Shown: positions 21,968 to 40,205, numbered from the stretch's first letter. The stretch is 60,989 nt of DNA from Rhodopseudomonas infernalis (GCF_022271405.1 NZ_JAJNAL010000031.1:1-60989); one strand, 5' to 3'. The notes: generated by a model from the letters alone, not told the origin. Program-made: numbers and translations.

Positions 21968-24049
21968 TCAATCCTCATCGTCCTCGTCGTCGTCGTCGTC
22001 GTCATCATCATCGGCGGTGCGGCCGTGGTTGCTCTGGTCGTCCCAGAGCTTGCGATAGACGCCATTCTTGGCGAGCAGCTCCTTGTGCGAGCCGCGCTCG
22101 ATGGCCTGACCGCCAGAGATGACGATGATCTCGTCCATCTCGACCACAGAGGTCAGCCGATGCGTCGAGAAGATCATGGTGCGACCACGAGCGAGCTTCA
22201 GCAGCGTCTTGTTGATCGCGGCTTCGGTGGTCTGATCGAGCGCCGAGGTCGCCTCGTCGAGCAGCAGCACCGAGGGATCGCGCACGATGGCGCGGGCGAT
22301 CGCAAGGCGCTGGCGCTGGCCGCCGGACAGCGTATCGCCGCGCTCCCCGACCTGGGTGTCGTATTTGTCCGGCAGACTCATGATGTAGCGGTGGATCTCG
22401 GCCTTCTTGGCGGCCTCGACGACCTCCTGGTCCGTCGCCCCCTCCTTGCCGAGCCGGATGTTTTCGCGGATCGACATGTTGAACAGCATGTTCTCCTGGA
22501 ACACGACGGCCATGCTCTGCCGCAGCGAATCCAGCGTCACCTTTCGGACGTCGACGCCGTCGATCGTGATCCGGCCTTCATCGGGCTGATACAGCCGCAG
22601 GATCATGTTGAGCAGCGTGCTTTTGCCCGAGCCGCTTGGGCCGACGATGGCGATCGTCTTGCCGGCCTTCAGCTTGAGGCTGAGATTGTCGATCACCGGC
22701 TGCTCGGCGCCTTCGTAAGCGAAGGTCACCCGCTCGAATGCGATGTTGTCGGTGATGCGCGGCAGCTCGGCGGCGCCCGTACGGTCGGCGATCGGTGTCG
22801 GCTCGTCGAGCAGCTCCTCCATGTGGCGCACGGCGGCGGCGGCCTGGATCGCCACCGGGATGAACTGCATCAGATGGGCGATGTTGTAGGACACCTCCCA
22901 GAACGCACTCTCGAAGGTGACGAAGGTACCGACCGTGATCTGGCCTTTGGTGGCCAGATAGGCGCCGATCGCCAGCACCACGATGTGCAGCAGCAGAACG
23001 GCGACCGTCACCGAGCGCTCGACCATCGAGCGCAGGAACACCGCCTCGGCGATCTTGTCGCGCGTCGCGTTGTTGCGCAGCGAGAAGAAGCCGAACATCT
23101 TGCGCTGCAGGCTGAACGCCTTGACCACCGCCTGGGCGCCGACATTCTCCTGCACCATGCCGAGCAGTCCGGCTTCCTGGACCTTCTGCTCGTAGTTGGC
23201 CTGCACCGCCTTCGGCGTCAGGATGCGCGGGCCGATCAACGTGATCGGGAAGATCAGCAGCGCCACCACGGCGAGCTGCCAGTTCAGGAACAGCATCAGA
23301 ATGACGCCGGCGATCAGCTCGAGGAACGGCAGCATCGCCGTGTTGGCGAAGATCTCGACGACGTTCTCGAACGCAGCCATATCGATCGAAAACCGCGACA
23401 GCGTCTCGCCGCGCTTGGTGCGGGCGAAATAACCGGCCGGCAGTTTCTGGACATGGTCGAACAGGCGCGTGCGCACGTCGGTGATCACCGATGCGGCGAG
23501 CCGCGCGTCCCAGCGCTCGTACCACACCGCTACGATCGACGTGATGATGCCGGCGACGGCGAGGATCGACAGGATCTTGTAGAGTTCCTGGAAGTCCTCC
23601 TCGCCGAGCGCGTCGTCGATCAGGAACTTCAGGCTGAGCGGCATGATGACGTTGAACAGGGTTTCGACCAAAACGCCGAACACCACGATCGCCACCATCT
23701 TGCGATAGTTCGGCAGGATCGGCCTGACGTGCCGCGCGATCGTCGCCAACGCGCCGGCGGCCTCCCGCGCGGTGAAGACGACGAGTTCCTCGTCCTCATC
23801 GTCATCGTCGTCTTCGTCATCCTCGTCGTCGTCCGCGTCCTTGGCCTTGGCCTTCGGCGTCTTGTCCTGGACGAGTTGCTTTACCGCCGGCTTGGTGCTC
23901 GGCACCGGCGACGCGACGGCGCCGACCGGAATGGCGAACTTCTCGTCGAGCGGCGATGCGGGCGCACTGGCTGCGCCCGGCTCCGCCGGCGAAGCCGCGG
24001 CCTGACCGTCGCCGTCAGTGGGAGGATTGGCTGGTTGCTTGCGCGTCAT
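21968..24049 (-). CDS. ABC exporter (membrane-ATPase half-transporter) with acidic termini
   Basis: 693 residues: an exporter half-transporter expected to homodimerise in the inner membrane. Residues 1-90 are a Pro/Ala-rich then highly acidic N-terminal extension (Asp/Glu run about 71-88). About six membrane segments lie between 117 and 405. The ATPase has Walker A GPSGSGKST (470-478), signature LSGGQ (574-578), Walker B VLLLDEA (594-600) and the H-loop His630. The last 14 residues are almost all Asp/Glu. It lies 130 bp after the flavoprotein-methyltransferase fusion gene with a hairpin between them. Substrate unknown; overall it resembles lipid- or glycan-exporting families. Confidence 0.85.
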   Translation of the reverse strand: MTRKQPANPPTDGDGQAAASPAEPGAASAPASPLDEKFAIPVGAVASPVPSTKPAVKQLVQDKTPKAKAKDADDDEDDEDDDDDEDEELVVFTAREAAGALATIARHVRPILPNYRKMVAIVVFGVLVETLFNVIMPLSLKFLIDDALGEEDFQELYKILSILAVAGIITSIVAVWYERWDARLAASVITDVRTRLFDHVQKLPAGYFARTKRGETLSRFSIDMAAFENVVEIFANTAMLPFLELIAGVILMLFLNWQLAVVALLIFPITLIGPRILTPKAVQANYEQKVQEAGLLGMVQENVGAQAVVKAFSLQRKMFGFFSLRNNATRDKIAEAVFLRSMVERSVTVAVLLLHIVVLAIGAYLATKGQITVGTFVTFESAFWEVSYNIAHLMQFIPVAIQAAAAVRHMEELLDEPTPIADRTGAAELPRITDNIAFERVTFAYEGAEQPVIDNLSLKLKAGKTIAIVGPSGSGKSTLLNMILRLYQPDEGRITIDGVDVRKVTLDSLRQSMAVVFQENMLFNMSIRENIRLGKEGATDQEVVEAAKKAEIHRYIMSLPDKYDTQVGERGDTLSGGQRQRLAIARAIVRDPSVLLLDEATSALDQTTEAAINKTLLKLARGRTMIFSTHRLTSVVEMDEIIVISGGQAIERGSHKELLAKNGVYRKLWDDQSNHGRTADDDDDDDDDEDDED

Positions 24050-24103
24050 GTAGCGGAACCGTGGATGGACCGGCTGGAGACGAAAGGCTGGAAGCGAAAT
24101 GAT

Positions 24104-24135
24104 CGACGCCGTGACTCGTTCGAGCCACGGCGTCG
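24104..24135 (-). terminator. Hairpin between the fusion gene and the ABC exporter
   Basis: A perfect 10-bp stem (CGACGCCGTG with CACGGCGTCG) continues inward as CTCG/CGAG after one mismatch. On the minus strand it is followed by ATCATTT, a weak U tract. It could end or attenuate transcription between the two genes. Confidence 0.5.
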
Positions 24136-24179
24136 TAATCCTTATGCGATGTCAGCAGGTCCGGCCAAGCCGCTCGTTA

Positions 24180-26234
24180 TCATTCTTCGTCGTCGACCTT
24201 GTCGAAGAACGAATAGCGCAGGCTGTCCGCGTCGCCGTACCACTGCCCGGGCCCCTTGCCGGCCTTCAGCGTGGCTTCCCAAAGCTGATCGCTGCAATCC
24301 TTGCGGTGCATCGACAGGTCGAAGCCGTTGTTGAAGAACAACTCCGACCACTCCCACCAAGTGCCGAGCTTCTTCACGGCGCGCAGCAGGTCGTAGCGGT
24401 CGACCACCTTGGGGTCCATGTCGCTGGTGACCGAGCCGAACACCAGGCCGATGCGGGAGACGCGATTCAGCTCGCGGATCGCCTTGACGACGCGGGCCTC
24501 CGGAACGTGGCACAGGCTGGTTTCGAACACGAAGTCGAATGAATTGTCCTCGAACGGCAGTTCGGCGATCGATCCGAACTGGTTGTAGGGCTTCAGCGCC
24601 TCGGGCGTCTTGGCGAGGATACCGCGGTTGTTGTCGACGCCGAAGGCGTCGATGCCGCGCTCGCGCAGTGCTCCGACGAGCTGACCGCTGGCCGAGCCGG
24701 CGACCAGCAGCTTGGCACCCTGCGGCATGTCCCAGACCGTGCGGATCATCTCGAGCAGATAATCGGGATCGGTGAAGCGGTCCCAGACCTCGCTGTAAGG
24801 TCCCTGGTTGCGATAGTTCTCGAAATAGGAGGCGTCGATCTTGTCCGAGACCGCCTTTTCGGCCAGCGCGCGGGCGCGGCGCAGCTTCATCGTTTCGGTG
24901 ACGATGATGTCGGTCGCCGCATCCGAGGAGTCGAGCAGACCGTTCAGCGTCGAGTCGAACAGATAATCGCCGACCACGACGAAGCCCGGATGGTTCTTCG
25001 GTTCCGGCCGGTGGTTGGTCATCACATCGCGGACCGGCAGGCCGCCGGGGATGCAATTGACGGACGACAGCCAGCGATGGGTCTTGCCCTCCATGAAGTG
25101 GTCACGGGCATCGCCGATCGCCGCCGGCAGCGACTTCAGCGCCAGATCGATCAGTTCCTTGTCGGTCAGGTTCGAGAACGCTAGCGCGTCCGAGCCGGCG
25201 ACCAGGAAGTTCAGCACGCCGTATTTGCCGACGTCGTGGCGAGCGCCCTCGTTGTAGACGCAGCAGCCACCGAAAGCCTCCGACATGAACCAGGCGCCGG
25301 GGATCTTGTCGCCCCAGAACGGCGAGTCGAACAGCAGCGAGATCCGCAGATAATGCGCCGGGCGGTCGAAGTAAGCGACGTGCTTGACCATCGCCTTGCG
25401 CAGCTGCTCGTCGCCCCAGGCCAGCGTCGCCAGCCAATTGTGCGGCAGGCACATCAGCACGAGATCGAAGTCGCGCGTCTCCGGCCCCTTGCCGTTCATC
25501 ATATTGAGCTCGTAACGCCCGGTCTCGGTCTTGCCGACCTTGAGGACGCGGTGGTTGAGCTGGATCTCGGCGTCGACCTCGGAGCGCAGCCCCTCGATCA
25601 GTTGCTCGTTGCCGTTCTGGATCGAATACAGGCCGATATAGCCGTCGATATCCATCACGAAGTTCTTCAGCGCGTTGAGGCCGTTGGTGTTGTGGCTCTC
25701 GGTCGCGATGTCGGACCGCGCCATCACCTTGAAGAACTTCTTGGCGACAGGATCCTCGATTTCCTTGTCGAGCAGTTGCTCGCAATTCATCCAGGCCCAG
25801 GGGTGCTCGTTGTCGTGCGCGCCGACGCCTTCGTAGTACTGGACCGGCGACATCTGCTCGGTGAGCGTCTTGCGGAAGGAGAGGATCGCGTCGGCGGTCT
25901 TGTCGCCGTACTTGCTGCGCATGCCGGGCACGTCGTTGAGCAGCTCGCCATCGAGCTGCACCTGCTCGGCGTCCATCGGGATGGTCTGCAGGCCGAAATG
26001 CTGGACCAGCTCGCGTAGCGGGTCCGGCCCCGTCATCGAGTAATCGTACAGCTCGGCGACGCCGGCTTCGTACAGCGCCGGCGCGGTGTCGAAGGTGCGC
26101 GAGACGATCTTGCCGCCAAGGCGGTCGGACGCTTCGAAAATGGTGATCCGGCACAACGGGCCGAGTTTCTTCTTCAGGTACCAGGCGCTCATCAGGCCGC
26201 CCGGGCCGCCACCAACGATTGCAAGGTCAAACAT
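24180..26234 (-). CDS. FAD-dependent oxidoreductase fused to a SAM methyltransferase domain
   Basis: 684 residues, cytoplasmic by appearance. N-terminal part (1 to about 450): Rossmann FAD motif LAIVGGGPGGLMSAWYL (4-20), FEASDRLGGKI (33-43), and a C-terminal FAD-type motif VVVGDYLFDSTLNG (419-432), as in amine oxidase/phytoene desaturase-type flavoproteins. C-terminal part (about 480-684): class I methyltransferase-like, with motif I replaced by KLLVAGSASGQLVGAL (508-523), an acidic residue after strand 2 (GVDNN, 532-536) and SFDFVFETSLCHVPEA (565-580) as the motif II-III region. The two activities in one chain suggest oxidation and methylation of one substrate. The substrate is unknown. It probably belongs with the downstream ABC exporter. 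Confidence 0.8.
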   Translation of the reverse strand: MFDLAIVGGGPGGLMSAWYLKKKLGPLCRITIFEASDRLGGKIVSRTFDTAPALYEAGVAELYDYSMTGPDPLRELVQHFGLQTIPMDAEQVQLDGELLNDVPGMRSKYGDKTADAILSFRKTLTEQMSPVQYYEGVGAHDNEHPWAWMNCEQLLDKEIEDPVAKKFFKVMARSDIATESHNTNGLNALKNFVMDIDGYIGLYSIQNGNEQLIEGLRSEVDAEIQLNHRVLKVGKTETGRYELNMMNGKGPETRDFDLVLMCLPHNWLATLAWGDEQLRKAMVKHVAYFDRPAHYLRISLLFDSPFWGDKIPGAWFMSEAFGGCCVYNEGARHDVGKYGVLNFLVAGSDALAFSNLTDKELIDLALKSLPAAIGDARDHFMEGKTHRWLSSVNCIPGGLPVRDVMTNHRPEPKNHPGFVVVGDYLFDSTLNGLLDSSDAATDIIVTETMKLRRARALAEKAVSDKIDASYFENYRNQGPYSEVWDRFTDPDYLLEMIRTVWDMPQGAKLLVAGSASGQLVGALRERGIDAFGVDNNRGILAKTPEALKPYNQFGSIAELPFEDNSFDFVFETSLCHVPEARVVKAIRELNRVSRIGLVFGSVTSDMDPKVVDRYDLLRAVKKLGTWWEWSELFFNNGFDLSMHRKDCSDQLWEATLKAGKGPGQWYGDADSLRYSFFDKVDDEE

Positions 26235-26479
26235 CTGGTTCTTTCAACGCCTGGCGCAGCCGGTCGCCGCGCCGCCTAACCCGATCCGTTCCGCCGGCGC
26301 TCGGGTGACTTCGATTCTCTGCGAAAATCAGCTTCTGATCAACGGTTTAAGACTGATTTTGACGTCGAACCGGCGCCCCTGCCGAAGGATCGCGTCGATC
26401 AAGACCAGCAAGGCGCTTTTCACCTGAAGGAAAGATGAACGGAGCCCGGACGGGGCTCAAAAAGCCCGCTTTGACGCAG

Positions 26480-26505
26480 AAAAGGCCGGCTTTCGCCGGC
26501 CTTTT
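26480..26505 (-). terminator. Rho-independent terminator after rpoC
   Basis: AAAAGGCCGGC-TTTC-GCCGGCCTTTT forms an 11-bp stem with a 4-base loop flanked by A and T runs, so it can act on either strand. It lies 24 bp past the rpoC stop codon. Confidence 0.85.
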
Positions 26506-26528
26506 CAAGAGTGGATCGCAGCGCCTGC

Positions 26529-30731
<4,203 letters not shown>

Positions 30732-30751
30732 CGTCTTCTCCTTCGGAGAAA

Positions 30752-30847
30752 GCGAATTGCGAGTGGCGAGTAGCGAATGGTTCGCTCATCTCACCGTCCT
30801 CGCACACCCGCCTCTATTCTATTCGCCACTCGCTATTCGCCACTCGC
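30752..30847. repeat. Palindromic spacer repeat, copy D (rpoB-rpoC spacer)
   Basis: Left arm 30752-30785 (GCGAATTGCGAGTGGCGAGT and on) and right arm 30813-30847 of the same GCGA(A/G)T(A/G)G units face each other around a 27-bp loop. It is the only copy with a long loop. It occupies most of the spacer between rpoB and rpoC. Confidence 0.75.
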
Positions 30848-30876
30848 GGGCGCGGCCGAGGCCGCGCCGCCCCGTA

Positions 30877-35049
<4,173 letters not shown>

Positions 35050-35448
35050 CGTGGCCTCTCATGTCGTCGCCCGGTGGGGCGAACCTTCCGAGGCGCGATC
35101 CGCACCGCCCCCGGGTTGAATTACCGCACATCCGAAATTCAGAAACAGGATGTCAGGAAGTAAATCCTAAATCCACGCAACACGAATTCCGAACGCAAAA
35201 CGACGTGCGGGGCGCCAGCGCACCCGCCCGTCCAAACCATCTCGTCACAGACCGAAAAAGCCCGAAATTGCCGATTCTCCTAGAGGCTGCGCGGAATGTT
35301 ACCATATCCATCGCGCCTGCGCTTTCGTGCTGCCGGACCAATATGGGACGGCAATATGGAGATTTGAGGGGCGATCCCCACTCTTCCCCACACATTCCTG
35401 TGACGGCCCGTTGGGAACAGCGAATCTTCCGCCCCCACCGCCGCGACA

Positions 35449-35468
35449 GGGGCCGGCGAACCGGCCCC
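35449..35468 (-). other. Perfect 8-bp hairpin in the rplL-rpoB spacer
   Basis: GGGGCCGG, loop CGAA (TTCG on the minus strand), CCGGCCCC. The UUCG loop in the transcript would make it extra stable. No T run follows on the minus strand, so it is more likely an RNA-processing or pausing element than a terminator. Confidence 0.5.
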
Positions 35469-35591
35469 AACCGCTTTTGGCGTCAACGACCAGACTGACC
35501 CAGTCGTCAATGCCTTTGTTCGTCTCGAGCCTGCCGCCCTCTCGCCGTCTCGGCGGGGCTCGCCCCGGCCATCCACGTCGTGCTGGCGGCA

Positions 35592-35624
35592 GATCCCGGG
35601 CTTCGCTGACGCTCGCCCGGGATC
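35592..35624 (-). terminator. Hairpin directly after rplL
   Basis: GATCCCGGGC and GCCCGGGATC pair perfectly around a 13-base loop. The position right after rplL suggests partial termination that would lower rpoBC relative to L7/L12, but no U tract follows; a mobile palindrome is an alternative. Confidence 0.4.
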
Positions 35625-35643
35625 AAACCCAAATAACCTGCGG

Positions 35644-36021
<378 letters not shown>

Positions 36022-36076
36022 TGAATCAGTTCCTTACGGGTATCAGTTCGAACCAGGGTTGAATGAGATGGAAGCG

Positions 36077-36595
36077 TCAGGCCGCTTCGCTTTTGGAGGC
36101 ATAGGCCTGAACCACCCGCGCGACCTTGGCCGCGGGAGCAGTCGAGAGCTGCGCGATCTTGGTGGCCGGCGCGACCAGAAGGCCGACCAGCTTGCCACGC
36201 AGTTCGTCGAGCGACGGCAGCGAGGCCAGAGCCTTCACACCGTCGACGTTCAGGACAGTCTTGCCCATCGAACCGCCGAGGATGACAAACTTCTCGTTCG
36301 TCTTGGCGAATTCGACGGCAATCTTCGGCGCCGCCACCGGATCGTCGGAAGTCGCGATCACGGTCGGCCCCTTCAGCAGGGAGCCGATGGCAACGACGTC
36401 GGTGCCTTCAAGAGCAATTTTGGCGAGACGGTTCTTCGAGACCTTCACCGACGCGCCCGCCTGCTTCATCTGCGAACGCAGCTTCTGCATCTGGGCCACG
36501 GTGAGGCCGGAATAATGAGCGACGACCGCAACGCTGGTGGCCTGGAACAGACCGTTCAGCGAATCGACCGCCTCTTTCTTTGCCGCTCTATCCAC
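36077..36595 (-). CDS. rplJ: 50S ribosomal protein L10
   Basis: L10, 172 residues, base of the stalk. I choose the GTG at 36595 ([17 protein letters not shown]) because GGAAAGAG lies about 6-8 bases upstream; the frame is open another 23 codons but that stretch has no family similarity. Conserved [20 protein letters not shown] and the C-terminal helix ASKSEAA region are present. Expected to autoregulate through its mRNA leader. Confidence 0.95.
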   Translation of the reverse strand: MDRAAKKEAVDSLNGLFQATSVAVVAHYSGLTVAQMQKLRSQMKQAGASVKVSKNRLAKIALEGTDVVAIGSLLKGPTVIATSDDPVAAPKIAVEFAKTNEKFVILGGSMGKTVLNVDGVKALASLPSLDELRGKLVGLLVAPATKIAQLSTAPAAKVARVVQAYASKSEAA

Positions 36596-36830
36596 AGCAA
36601 GCTCTTTCCGGTTGGCGGTCTCTGCGAGCAGGACCGCCGGGTTGCACCCTTCGCCCTGCCCCAAACCATCTCAAGACGCACGGCCTTCAGACACCACGGG
36701 GCAAAACGAATCTTACAGCCTGCCCTCCCGCCTGGACGTCGGCCGAAGCCAATGCCCGTGCGGGGTGTCGAGGTTCGAACCCACTCCGCGCCCCACCAAA
36801 CGGCAGAGCACAAAATTCGGTTTTCACCCG
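36596..36830 (-). ncRNA. Possible L10 (rplJ) mRNA leader
   Basis: The GC-rich, gene-free stretch upstream of rplJ contains GGTGCAACCC and several short stems, including GGCGGTCC with a facing GACCGCC just before the start region. Position and style fit the autoregulatory L10 leader, which binds L10-(L12)4. I cannot fold it or match it to a covariance model here, so this is tentative. Confidence 0.35.
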
Positions 36831-37443
36831 TCTATGCAGGTCATTCGATTAAGCGTCGGACGAAAACGAAGTTTTCGACGTCGGCACCTGCAGTCTTGGA
36901 CAGGACCAGGATCGTTCGGAGCCGCGCCGGCAAACCGGCAAAGCCCTTGCAATCCCTGCCCGCACTCCCCGAAACGATAGAGGTTCGGCCCTTCGAGCAA
37001 TCCAAACGAGGACAACTTGAAGGACTCATCTCCTATCGACACCGGTGATCGGAATGCGCGCACGAGCGCGCCAGCCACGGCCAGCACGCCCGGAAGGAAC
37101 TCTTTAACGAGTCTTTCTCCCCTTGCCAAGGCCGATTTGGGGAAAACGGCACCTTTTATGCAGGGGCCAGGTTCGGCCCGGGCAACGGCCCCTGAAATTC
37201 GCCGCCACTTCCGTGAAGCGAAGCATCGCTGCTGCCACTGGTATTACTACCTACACAAAGTTGCGTCACTTGCTACGCACAACCATTCATGGCCATCCTG
37301 GGGCACAGCTTCAACCGGCTGATTCGCGCCCGATTCCGGGCCGCGGGTCTCCCGACGAGGCTGCCGATCTCGATTTCGGGTCAGTTCCTGAACTTCGGCA
37401 CGCCTGTTTTCACGCGCCGCACGACAACTCCGGGGACACCTTC
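36831..37443. other. Intergenic region between rplJ leader and outer-membrane gene
   Basis: About 610 bp shared by minus-strand rplJ and a plus-strand outer-membrane gene. On the minus strand CATAAAAGG occurs at 37153-37161, the same -10-like string as upstream of secE, but without a matching -35. No gene is evident. Confidence 0.4.
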
Positions 37444-38346
37444 ATGAATCGCTTGATGGTCGCTTTGACACTCGTTGCGCCGACAATCGCCGTACTGCCC
37501 GCCCGCGCCGCCGATCTGCCGGCGTTGAAGGTGGTCGCCCCGCTGTACATGCCGGCCTCGCTGGTGCCTCGCACCGCGTGGTTCGCCGGCATCGGCGGCA
37601 GCGTCGCGTCGCAGAGCTATGAAAGCCAGAACATCTACGCCCAGGGCGTCTCCAACATCTACCTGGGCGGCACCCAGGTCGCATTCGGATCGGCAGGCGG
37701 CCCGACCACACCATCGCTCGACCCCCGCACCAGCTTCGCTCCCACTGCCCAGGTCGGCTTCTTCCAGCATGTCGGCGGCACCGACTGGCTGTTAGGCGGC
37801 AAGGTCACTTACAGCTATGTGAATGCGCACTCGACCGACAGCCGCGTGCGCGACCCGCAGGTCGGCTCGTTCACCAGCGCCAATTCCGACAGTTTCACCG
37901 GCAATGTGGTGATCGGCTCGTATCAGAGCGGCATCAGCCAGCAGATCAACTTCATTCCGTTCCTCGGCCACTCGTTCGAGCGCAGCATGGTCTATGCCGG
38001 CGTCGGCCCCTCGCTGTCGCAGGTCAAATCCAGCCTGAACAAAGTCATCGGCTTTGCTGCGATCAACGGCCAGCACGTCAACATCACCGGCCAGCTGAGC
38101 AACTTCTCCAGCACCCAATGGGTGCTGGGCGGCGCCGCGACCGTCGGCGGCACCTACTTCATCGACCGCGGCTGGTTCATCGACGTGAACTACACCTTCG
38201 GCATCACCAAGAACCAGACCACCAATTTCGCCGCGCCGTTCGCCAGCGCGACCGACGGCTACACCGACACCGGCATCCTCAGCGGCAACTGGTCCGGCCA
38301 CATCATCACCCAGGCGGTGGCGGTGTCGATCAACAAGGCGTTCTGA
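37444..38346 (+). CDS. Outer-membrane beta-barrel protein, unknown function
   Basis: 300 residues from the ATG at 37444. Signal peptide MNRLMVALTLVAPTIAVLPARA with cleavage before ADLPALKV. Strand-like alternation throughout (AQVGFFQHV, DWLLGGKVTYSYVNA, YFIDRGWFIDVNYTFGI) and a C-terminal Phe, the barrel-assembly signal. It resembles porin-like opacity proteins of rhizobia. The frame is open back to 37123 but only this start precedes a signal peptide. It is on the plus strand inside a minus-strand superoperon. Confidence 0.8.
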   Translation: MNRLMVALTLVAPTIAVLPARAADLPALKVVAPLYMPASLVPRTAWFAGIGGSVASQSYESQNIYAQGVSNIYLGGTQVAFGSAGGPTTPSLDPRTSFAPTAQVGFFQHVGGTDWLLGGKVTYSYVNAHSTDSRVRDPQVGSFTSANSDSFTGNVVIGSYQSGISQQINFIPFLGHSFERSMVYAGVGPSLSQVKSSLNKVIGFAAINGQHVNITGQLSNFSSTQWVLGGAATVGGTYFIDRGWFIDVNYTFGITKNQTTNFAAPFASATDGYTDTGILSGNWSGHIITQAVAVSINKAF

Positions 38347-38461
38347 GTTCGGCCGGCCAACGCGCCAGCTCCGGACACTGGGCGGCGTGCGGTGCGGCGC
38401 CCTCAATTATGAACGGCGAGAGCTTGCCGATTTTGGCTGCAGCAGACTCAAGCCCCGGACG

Positions 38462-39409
38462 CTACCCCACGGCGTACGGCAACTGGCGCCCTGCGAAGAA
38501 GGCGGTCAGATTGTCGATCACGCAATCCTGCATCGCCACATGGGCGTCGAGCGTATGGCCGCCGATATGCGGCGTCAGCACCACGTTCGGCAGTTCGCTC
38601 AACGCATCCGGCGCATAGGGCTCCTGCTCGAACACGTCGAGGCCGGCGCCGGCGATGGTGCCGTCGGCGAGCGCCGCGATCAGCGCCGGCTGGTCGATAA
38701 CAGAGCCGCGCGAGATGTTGATCAGCACGCCGTCCTTGCCGAGCCGCTTCAGCATCGACGCGTCGATGATGCGCTGGGTGTCCGGGCCGGCGCGGACCGC
38801 GATCAGCAGCACGTCGCACCAGTCGATCAGTTCGCCGAGGTCGCCGATATAGCGATACGGCACGTCATGGCGGCTGCGGCTGTGATACGCCACTTCCGTC
38901 TCGAACGCCGCGACCCGCGCGGCGATTTTCTTGCCGATCTCGCCGATGCCGTAGACGCCGACCTTGGCGCCGGTCAGGCCACGCGGCGGTTTCAGCAAAG
39001 GCGATGGCTTGGCGCCGGCCCAGCCGCCGGCGCGCAGATAGGCGTCGGCCGGAATCACCCGGCGCATCAGCGCCAGTAGCAGCGTCATCGCGAGATCGGC
39101 CACCGCGGAGGCATTCGCGGCCGGGCTGTTGCCGATGACGAGGTTGCGCTCGGAGGCGGCTTTCAGATCGACCCCATCGTAGCCGGTGCCGTAGCAGACG
39201 ACCGCGCCGAGCGAGGGCAACAGGTCGAAGGTCTCACGGCCGAGCGGCTGGGCGCCCATGGTCAGCAGCGCGCGAACGTCCTTCAACTGATCGGAGCTGA
39301 ATACGTCGCCGGCCGGCTTGCCGCCGGTCTCCAGCAGTTCGAACTGCTCCCCGAACCGCGCCAACATCGACTTCGCGAACCGCGAAAACACCAGAACCTT
39401 GTCGGCCAA
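38462..39409 (-). CDS. D-2-hydroxyacid dehydrogenase (NAD(P)-dependent)
   Basis: 315 residues. NAD-binding motif VGVYGIGEIGKKI (150-162, GxGxxG at 154-159). The catalytic triad of the family is in place: Arg234 (NISRGSVID), Glu263 (EQEP) and His281 (LTPHIGGHT). Such enzymes reduce 2-ketoacids or glyoxylate/hydroxypyruvate; the specificity cannot be told here. It lies convergent to the outer-membrane gene and 100 bp after rplA, behind the rplA terminator, so it is probably a separate transcript or readthrough partner. Confidence 0.9.
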   Translation of the reverse strand: MADKVLVFSRFAKSMLARFGEQFELLETGGKPAGDVFSSDQLKDVRALLTMGAQPLGRETFDLLPSLGAVVCYGTGYDGVDLKAASERNLVIGNSPAANASAVADLAMTLLLALMRRVIPADAYLRAGGWAGAKPSPLLKPPRGLTGAKVGVYGIGEIGKKIAARVAAFETEVAYHSRSRHDVPYRYIGDLGELIDWCDVLLIAVRAGPDTQRIIDASMLKRLGKDGVLINISRGSVIDQPALIAALADGTIAGAGLDVFEQEPYAPDALSELPNVVLTPHIGGHTLDAHVAMQDCVIDNLTAFFAGRQLPYAVG

Positions 39410-39448
39410 CTCGCTCTCCCCGTTTCTTGTTGTTCGTCACGCAAAGCA

Positions 39449-39478
39449 AAGGGCGGACCGGTTTCCCGATCCGCCCTT
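39449..39478 (-). terminator. Terminator after rplKA
   Basis: On the minus strand AAGGGCGGATCGG, loop GAAA, CCGGTCCGCCCTT gives a 13-bp stem with one G-T pair, followed by TGCTTTG. It lies 31 bp past the rplA stop codon and separates rplKA from the dehydrogenase gene. Confidence 0.75.
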
Positions 39479-39509
39479 GTTATTCAATGATCACCGAGCC
39501 GCAAGCAGC

Positions 39510-40199
39510 TTAGGCGATCGTGCCGGGCTCGACCTTGACGCCCGGGCCCATCGACGACGACACCGCGACGCGCTGGATGTAGGTGCCCTTCGCGCCGGTC
39601 GGCTTGGCCTTGGTCACCGCATCCGCGAGCGCCTTGATGTTCTCGACCAGCTTGTCCTCGCCGAACGAGGCCTTGCCGACGCCGGCCTGAATGATGCCGG
39701 CCTTCTCGACGCGGAACTCGACCGAACCGCCCTTGGCACCCTTGACGGCGCCAGCGACGTCCATGGTCACGGTGCCGATCTTCGGGTTCGGCATCATACC
39801 GCGCGGGCCGAGCACCTTACCGAGACGGCCGACCAGCGGCATCATGTCGGGGGTCGCGATGCAGCGGTCGAAATTGATGTTGCCGGCCTGCACCTGCTCC
39901 ACCAGATCCTCCGCGCCGACCACGTCGGCGCCCGCAGCCTTGGCCTCGTCCGCCTTGGCGCCGCGTGCGAACACACCGACACGCACGGTGCGGCCGGTGC
40001 CGTTCGGCAGCATCACCACGCCACGGACCATCTGGTCGGCATGACGCGGATCGACGCCGAGGTTGAGGGCGACTTCGATGGTCTCGTCGAACTTCGAGGT
40101 CGCGCGCTCCTTCACCAACTTCACCGCTTCTTCCAGCGGATACAGCTTGGTGCGGTCGATGCCCTCGCGGGCCTTCTTCAAACGCTTACCGATTGCCAT
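39510..40199 (-). CDS. rplA: 50S ribosomal protein L1
   Basis: L1, 229 residues, forms the mobile L1 stalk. [39 protein letters not shown] and the C-terminal [19 protein letters not shown] are diagnostic. It starts 6 bp after rplK. Confidence 0.98.
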   Translation of the reverse strand: MAIGKRLKKAREGIDRTKLYPLEEAVKLVKERATSKFDETIEVALNLGVDPRHADQMVRGVVMLPNGTGRTVRVGVFARGAKADEAKAAGADVVGAEDLVEQVQAGNINFDRCIATPDMMPLVGRLGKVLGPRGMMPNPKIGTVTMDVAGAVKGAKGGSVEFRVEKAGIIQAGVGKASFGEDKLVENIKALADAVTKAKPTGAKGTYIQRVAVSSSMGPGVKVEPGTIA

Positions 40200-40205
40200 G
40201 ATGCG

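Larger units (their letters stand above)
35050..35643. other. rplL-rpoB spacer with two strong hairpins
   Basis: 594 bp without a gene. Just 19 bp past the rplL stop codon a perfect 10-bp palindrome (35592-35624, GATCCCGGGC arms) could end most transcripts. A second, GGGGCCGG-CGAA-CCGGCCCC (35449-35468), has no U tract. E. coli has an attenuator and an RNase III site in the same gap; these hairpins could play similar parts, but that is inference. Confidence 0.5.

Noticed and set aside
37153-37161. CATAAAAGG as a promoter for rplJL
   Set aside because: The -10-like string has no -35 hexamer at 16-18 bp and lies about 560 bp from rplJ.
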